This document shows positions 61,408-64,000 of a DNA stretch of 64,000 bases, one piece after another. The notes under the pieces are model-generated. The model was given only the letters and a program-made list of their open reading frames with translations, did not search any database and was not told the DNA's origin. Made by a program: the position numbers and the translations under genes. Numbering within the stretch: the first letter of the stretch is position 1; each line of letters opens with the position of its first letter. This stretch comes from Edaphobacter dinghuensis (lineage in GTDB: Bacteria; Acidobacteriota; Terriglobia; Terriglobales; Acidobacteriaceae): positions 62,001 to 126,000 of the forward strand of contig NZ_BMGT01000002.1 in assembly GCF_014640335.1 (NCBI RefSeq), in the 5' to 3' direction.

Positions 61408-61767
61408 ATGCGTCATCATCCAATCATCAAAGGAATCAAAATCATCCTCTTCATTCTCGTCGGAGGCACAGTCCTCGGATTTGTCACCATGGAGCTCTGG
61501 AATGCTCTTCTGCCGCAAATCTTAGGCTTGCATCGCATCACCTTCTGGCAGGGAGTCGGCCTCGTCATTCTCAGCAGAATCTTCTTCGGCGGCTTCCATC
61601 GCCACTCCGGCCATCGTGATCAGTGGAACCGGAACATGAAGCACCGAATGCGCGAACGTTGGGAGAATATGAGCCCCGAGGATCGCGAAAAATTTCGCAA
61701 AGGAATGCACTGCGGCCGTAATCCCTTTGCCCAGTCCCAGGAACATACCGCGGAGCCACGTATATGA
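61408..61767 (+). CDS. Small two-helix membrane protein downstream of the sigma factor
   Basis: 119 residues, family not named. Two hydrophobic segments (KIILFILVGGTVLGFVTMELW, and ITFWQGVGLVILSRIFFGGF) are linked by LLPQILGLH. A His-rich patch (FHRHSGHRD) and a charged cytoplasmic-type tail with RERWENMSPEDREKFRKGM follow. AAGGAG lies before ATG 61408, 11 bases after the sigma factor stop. Similar proteins are often found next to ECF sigma genes, so a regulatory or metal-sensing role is possible, but this is inference. It overlaps the next gene by four bases. Confidence 0.8.
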   Translation: MRHHPIIKGIKIILFILVGGTVLGFVTMELWNALLPQILGLHRITFWQGVGLVILSRIFFGGFHRHSGHRDQWNRNMKHRMRERWENMSPEDREKFRKGMHCGRNPFAQSQEHTAEPRI

Positions 61768-61973
61768 CTGAACCGGAAAAGATTGATACCACAGTGCCAG
61801 AGCGTCAGTTTCATCACGCCGCGCATGTGCCTCGCACCACTCCAGACTCAGCCGACTTCCGTGTCATGGAGCTGGAGCTTGAAAACTTTCGCCTGCAAAG
61901 ACTGGTGGCCGAACTGCTTCTGAAGAATCAGCAGTTAAGAAAGCACAAGGAAGAGGGTGAGCCTGACAAATAG
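61764..61973 (+). CDS. Small coiled-coil protein
   Basis: 69 residues. The first half is polar and without features; residues about 35-62 (MELELENFRLQRLVAELLLK, then NQQLRKH) form a heptad-like amphipathic helix, probably a leucine zipper. The ATGA overlap with the preceding membrane-protein gene makes it part of the sigma-factor operon. No family was recognised. A role as a partner of the membrane protein or the sigma factor is a guess from context. Confidence 0.7.
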   Translation: MTEPEKIDTTVPERQFHHAAHVPRTTPDSADFRVMELELENFRLQRLVAELLLKNQQLRKHKEEGEPDK

Positions 61974-62113
61974 AGAACCGCGCTGCCTTTAGTTTCAGGC
62001 ATTTCATCCCAGTCGCAGCCATTTTGGCCAGTATCTATTTTTCTGCTTGCGTCTTTTCCAAACCATAAAGCGTATTCGTAATGAAACCCAAAGCAACTGG
62101 GTCAAGGACGACT

Positions 62114-64000
62114 ATGCGATTGCTGCGCTCCCTCATCTCTGCCGGACAGATCTTTCTCCTTCTCTTCATCACCTCTGCTGCCGCTCAAGCGCAGGCCGAA
62201 CAAAAGCCTCCCGTCACCATCACCGACACAGGTACCAACTACATCCTCGCCAACGGCTACGTCACCGCTTCCATCAGCAAGACCACAGGCGACATGGTCT
62301 CGTTGAAATATCATGGCCTCGAGACCATGGGATATGTATCCGGCCATCACGCCGGATACTGGGAACAAAATCCCTCCGGAGCCGCACGTAAGACCGATAC
62401 CATCACCATCGATCCGGCAAAGAACGACGGCGAGCGTGGCGAGGTCTCCATCAAAGGCTGGTCCGACGGTCAATCCCTAACGGTCCATCCCGTTCCCGAT
62501 CCCGGCACCGCTAGTGAAGACTCTGCTTCACAGCTCAATGGCCGACACATCGGGCCGCCTCCCGGCTCGGGTCGCATGGCCAACGCCGGGACCTTCGTTG
62601 GCCGCCGTCCCGGCCGCGGAGGTAGAGGCCCTGGGCTCCTCCTCGACATGGAAATTCGCTATACCCTTGGCCGCGGTGACCACGGCATCTATACCTACGC
62701 CATCTTCACGCACGAGCCCTCCTACGATGCCACGAGTCTGGGAGAAAGCCGTTACGGTTTTAAGCTCAACAGTCAGGTCTTTGACTGGCTCTCCATCGAC
62801 AGCCAGCGCAACGCACTTATGCCCACCAGCTCCGACTGGGATAACGGCTCCGATCTCAACATGAAAGAGGCCCGCCGCCTCACCACCGGCGTCTACAAAG
62901 GCCGCGCCGAACACAAGTATGACTACTGCGCCGACCAGTTCGACACTCCTGCCTTCGGTTGGTCCAGTACCAAACACCACATCGGTCTCTACTTCATCAA
63001 TCCATCGATGGAATACCTGAGTAGTGGTCCCGATCACTTCGAGCTTACCGGCCACATCGACGACGGCGACGGTGGCGACCCCACCCTGCTCGACTACTGG
63101 CGCGGCACCCACTATGGAGGTAGCGAGCTGCGCATCAACGCCGGCGAGAGTTGGAACAAGGTCGTCGGCCCCATCTTCATCTATCTCGACTCTGCTGCCA
63201 CTCCCGACGCCATGTTCCGCGAAGCCAAGGCGCAAGCCATTCGCGAGTCGGCCAAGTGGCCTTATACCTGGGTCAAAAATGTCGATTACCCTCAGGCAGC
63301 CCAGCGCAGCACCGTCAGCGGTCAATTAATTCTGAAAGATCCTCAGGCTCCCGGGGCAAAGCTGCCCAATCTTCTTGTCGGCCTTGCCTATCCCGATCAG
63401 ACCGGCGACCTGCCTGCATCATCGCGTATCTTTGGTCCTCAGCGACTAACCTGGCAGAACGATGCTAAGCACTATGAGTTCTGGGTACGCGGCTCTGCTG
63501 ACGGCCACTTCATTATTCCCAAGGTTCGCCCCGGAACCTATGAGCTTCACGCCATCGCAGACGGTGTCCTGGATGAATACGTCAAGGCTGACATCACGGT
63601 AGTTGCAGGACAGCCAGTCGATCTCGGCAAGCTCGACTGGACACCCGTTCGCTACGGCAAACAACTCTGGCAGATCGGCATCCCCAACCGCTCCGCCTCA
63701 GAGTTTCTCAAAGGCAACGATCACTGGCACTGGGGCCTCTACATCGAATACTCAAAACTCTTTCCCAACGGCGTTAACTACACCATCGGCAAAAGCGACT
63801 TCCGCAAAGACTGGTACATCTACCAGGTTCCGCATGTTATCAGCGACGACGGCACTGGTCGCAGCAAAGGCCGCGCTACGACATGGACCATCCATTTCAA
63901 CATGCCGGAGTCTCAACCAAAGGGACGCGCTACGCTACGCCTCGCGCTTGCGGGTGTCAGCACGCGCAGCATTGATGTAGGCATCAACGATAAGCCCGCA
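62114..64000 (+). CDS. Exported PL4-type rhamnogalacturonan endolyase, 3' end beyond the window
   Basis: 629 codons open to the right edge with no stop. Signal peptide SLISAGQIFLLLFITSAAAQ. The catalytic domain (about 35-400) has the PL4 pattern: YILANGYVTASISKTTGDMV, SGHHAGYWEQ, EHKYDYCADQFDTPAFGWSS, GLYFINPSMEYLSSGP, DYWRGTHYGGSELRINAGE. A fibronectin-III-like domain follows (VSGQLILKDPQA to HFIIPKVRPGTYELHAIADG) and then the start of the CBM-like domain (LWQIGIPNRSASEFLKGND). It cleaves rhamnogalacturonan I by beta-elimination; the GH105 product at 50320 would then process the ends. ATG 62114 has AAGGA upstream; an in-frame ATG at 62081 is possible. Confidence 0.9.
   Translation, partial: MRLLRSLISAGQIFLLLFITSAAAQAQAEQKPPVTITDTGTNYILANGYVTASISKTTGDMVSLKYHGLETMGYVSGHHAGYWEQNPSGAARKTDTITIDPAKNDGERGEVSIKGWSDGQSLTVHPVPDPGTASEDSASQLNGRHIGPPPGSGRMANAGTFVGRRPGRGGRGPGLLLDMEIRYTLGRGDHGIYTYAIFTHEPSYDATSLGESRYGFKLNSQVFDWLSIDSQRNALMPTSSDWDNGSDLNMKEARRLTTGVYKGRAEHKYDYCADQFDTPAFGWSSTKHHIGLYFINPSMEYLSSGPDHFELTGHIDDGDGGDPTLLDYWRGTHYGGSELRINAGESWNKVVGPIFIYLDSAATPDAMFREAKAQAIRESAKWPYTWVKNVDYPQAAQRSTVSGQLILKDPQAPGAKLPNLLVGLAYPDQTGDLPASSRIFGPQRLTWQNDAKHYEFWVRGSADGHFIIPKVRPGTYELHAIADGVLDEYVKADITVVAGQPVDLGKLDWTPVRYGKQLWQIGIPNRSASEFLKGNDHWHWGLYIEYSKLFPNGVNYTIGKSDFRKDWYIYQVPHVISDDGTGRSKGRATTWTIHFNMPESQPKGRATLRLALAGVSTRSIDVGINDKPA

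Noticed and set aside
1..64000. tRNA or rRNA genes
   Set aside because: No cloverleaf-type GTTCGANTC arms with matching acceptor stems and no rRNA-like stretches were seen.

Overview
The window looks like a chromosomal segment of a soil acidobacterium (Acidobacteriota, class Terriglobia, Granulicella/Edaphobacter/Terriglobus type). This is an inference from gene content: a large TonB-dependent receptor with an N-terminal carboxypeptidase-regulatory-like domain, several Tat-exported carbohydrate-active enzymes, a deoxyhypusine-synthase-like protein, ornithine-lipid acyltransferases and many dispersed intergenic repeats. There are no rRNA or tRNA genes, CRISPR arrays, transposases or phage genes.

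Layout. 0-9.4 kb: the start of a membrane-anchored protein (left edge), a deoxyhypusine-synthase-like enzyme, a Cys/His-rich hypothetical protein whose C-terminus is built from repeat DNA, a secreted beta-propeller protein, nicotinate phosphoribosyltransferase, an S1/P1-type nuclease, a SnoaL-like protein, an alpha/beta hydrolase, an unrecognised protein with three WLGGPQNG repeats, and a DUF2062 membrane protein. 9.4-11.9 kb: acyltransferase / N-acyltransferase / acyltransferase, best read as an ornithine-lipid cluster. 12-22.6 kb: nucleoside uptake and salvage (CNT transporter, purine nucleoside phosphorylase, pyrimidine-nucleoside phosphorylase, cytidine deaminase), with a GGDEF protein, a hexapeptide acetyltransferase, a ligase-ACP-acyltransferase fusion and a CPA2 antiporter between them. 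22.7-27.8 kb: a compact chemosensory operon cheA-cheW-cheY-cheB-cheR. 27.9-33.5 kb: an Lhr-type helicase overlapping a Nei/Fpg glycosylase. 33.6-42.5 kb: a PCYC-motif Cys-rich protein, a candidate small RNA, a GH29 fucosidase, PCD, an HD-GYP response regulator, GlmU and a pair of M16 peptidases.

42.7-52.8 kb plus the right edge form a plant-polysaccharide block: TonB receptor, GH2 enzyme, ROK regulator, GH105 hydrolase, alginate-lyase-like protein, and a PL4 rhamnogalacturonan lyase cut by the window end. 53-58.5 kb is a beta-oxidation operon (fadB-type, thiolase, acyl-CoA dehydrogenase) behind a promoter with a TetR-like inverted repeat. Then come polyphosphate kinase and an ECF sigma factor followed by two small proteins.

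Two window-scale patterns stand out. (1) Nine copies of a modular repeat, in three variants, lie mostly between genes from 1.4 to 39.4 kb and all point the same way, whatever strand the neighbours use. Two hairpin types inside them show compensatory base changes. (2) The + strand is G-rich relative to C up to about 46 kb, for genes on either strand, and C-rich after about 52 kb. This suggests a replichore boundary or an inverted or imported segment near 46-52 kb. The right-hand, C-rich part has no copy of the repeats.
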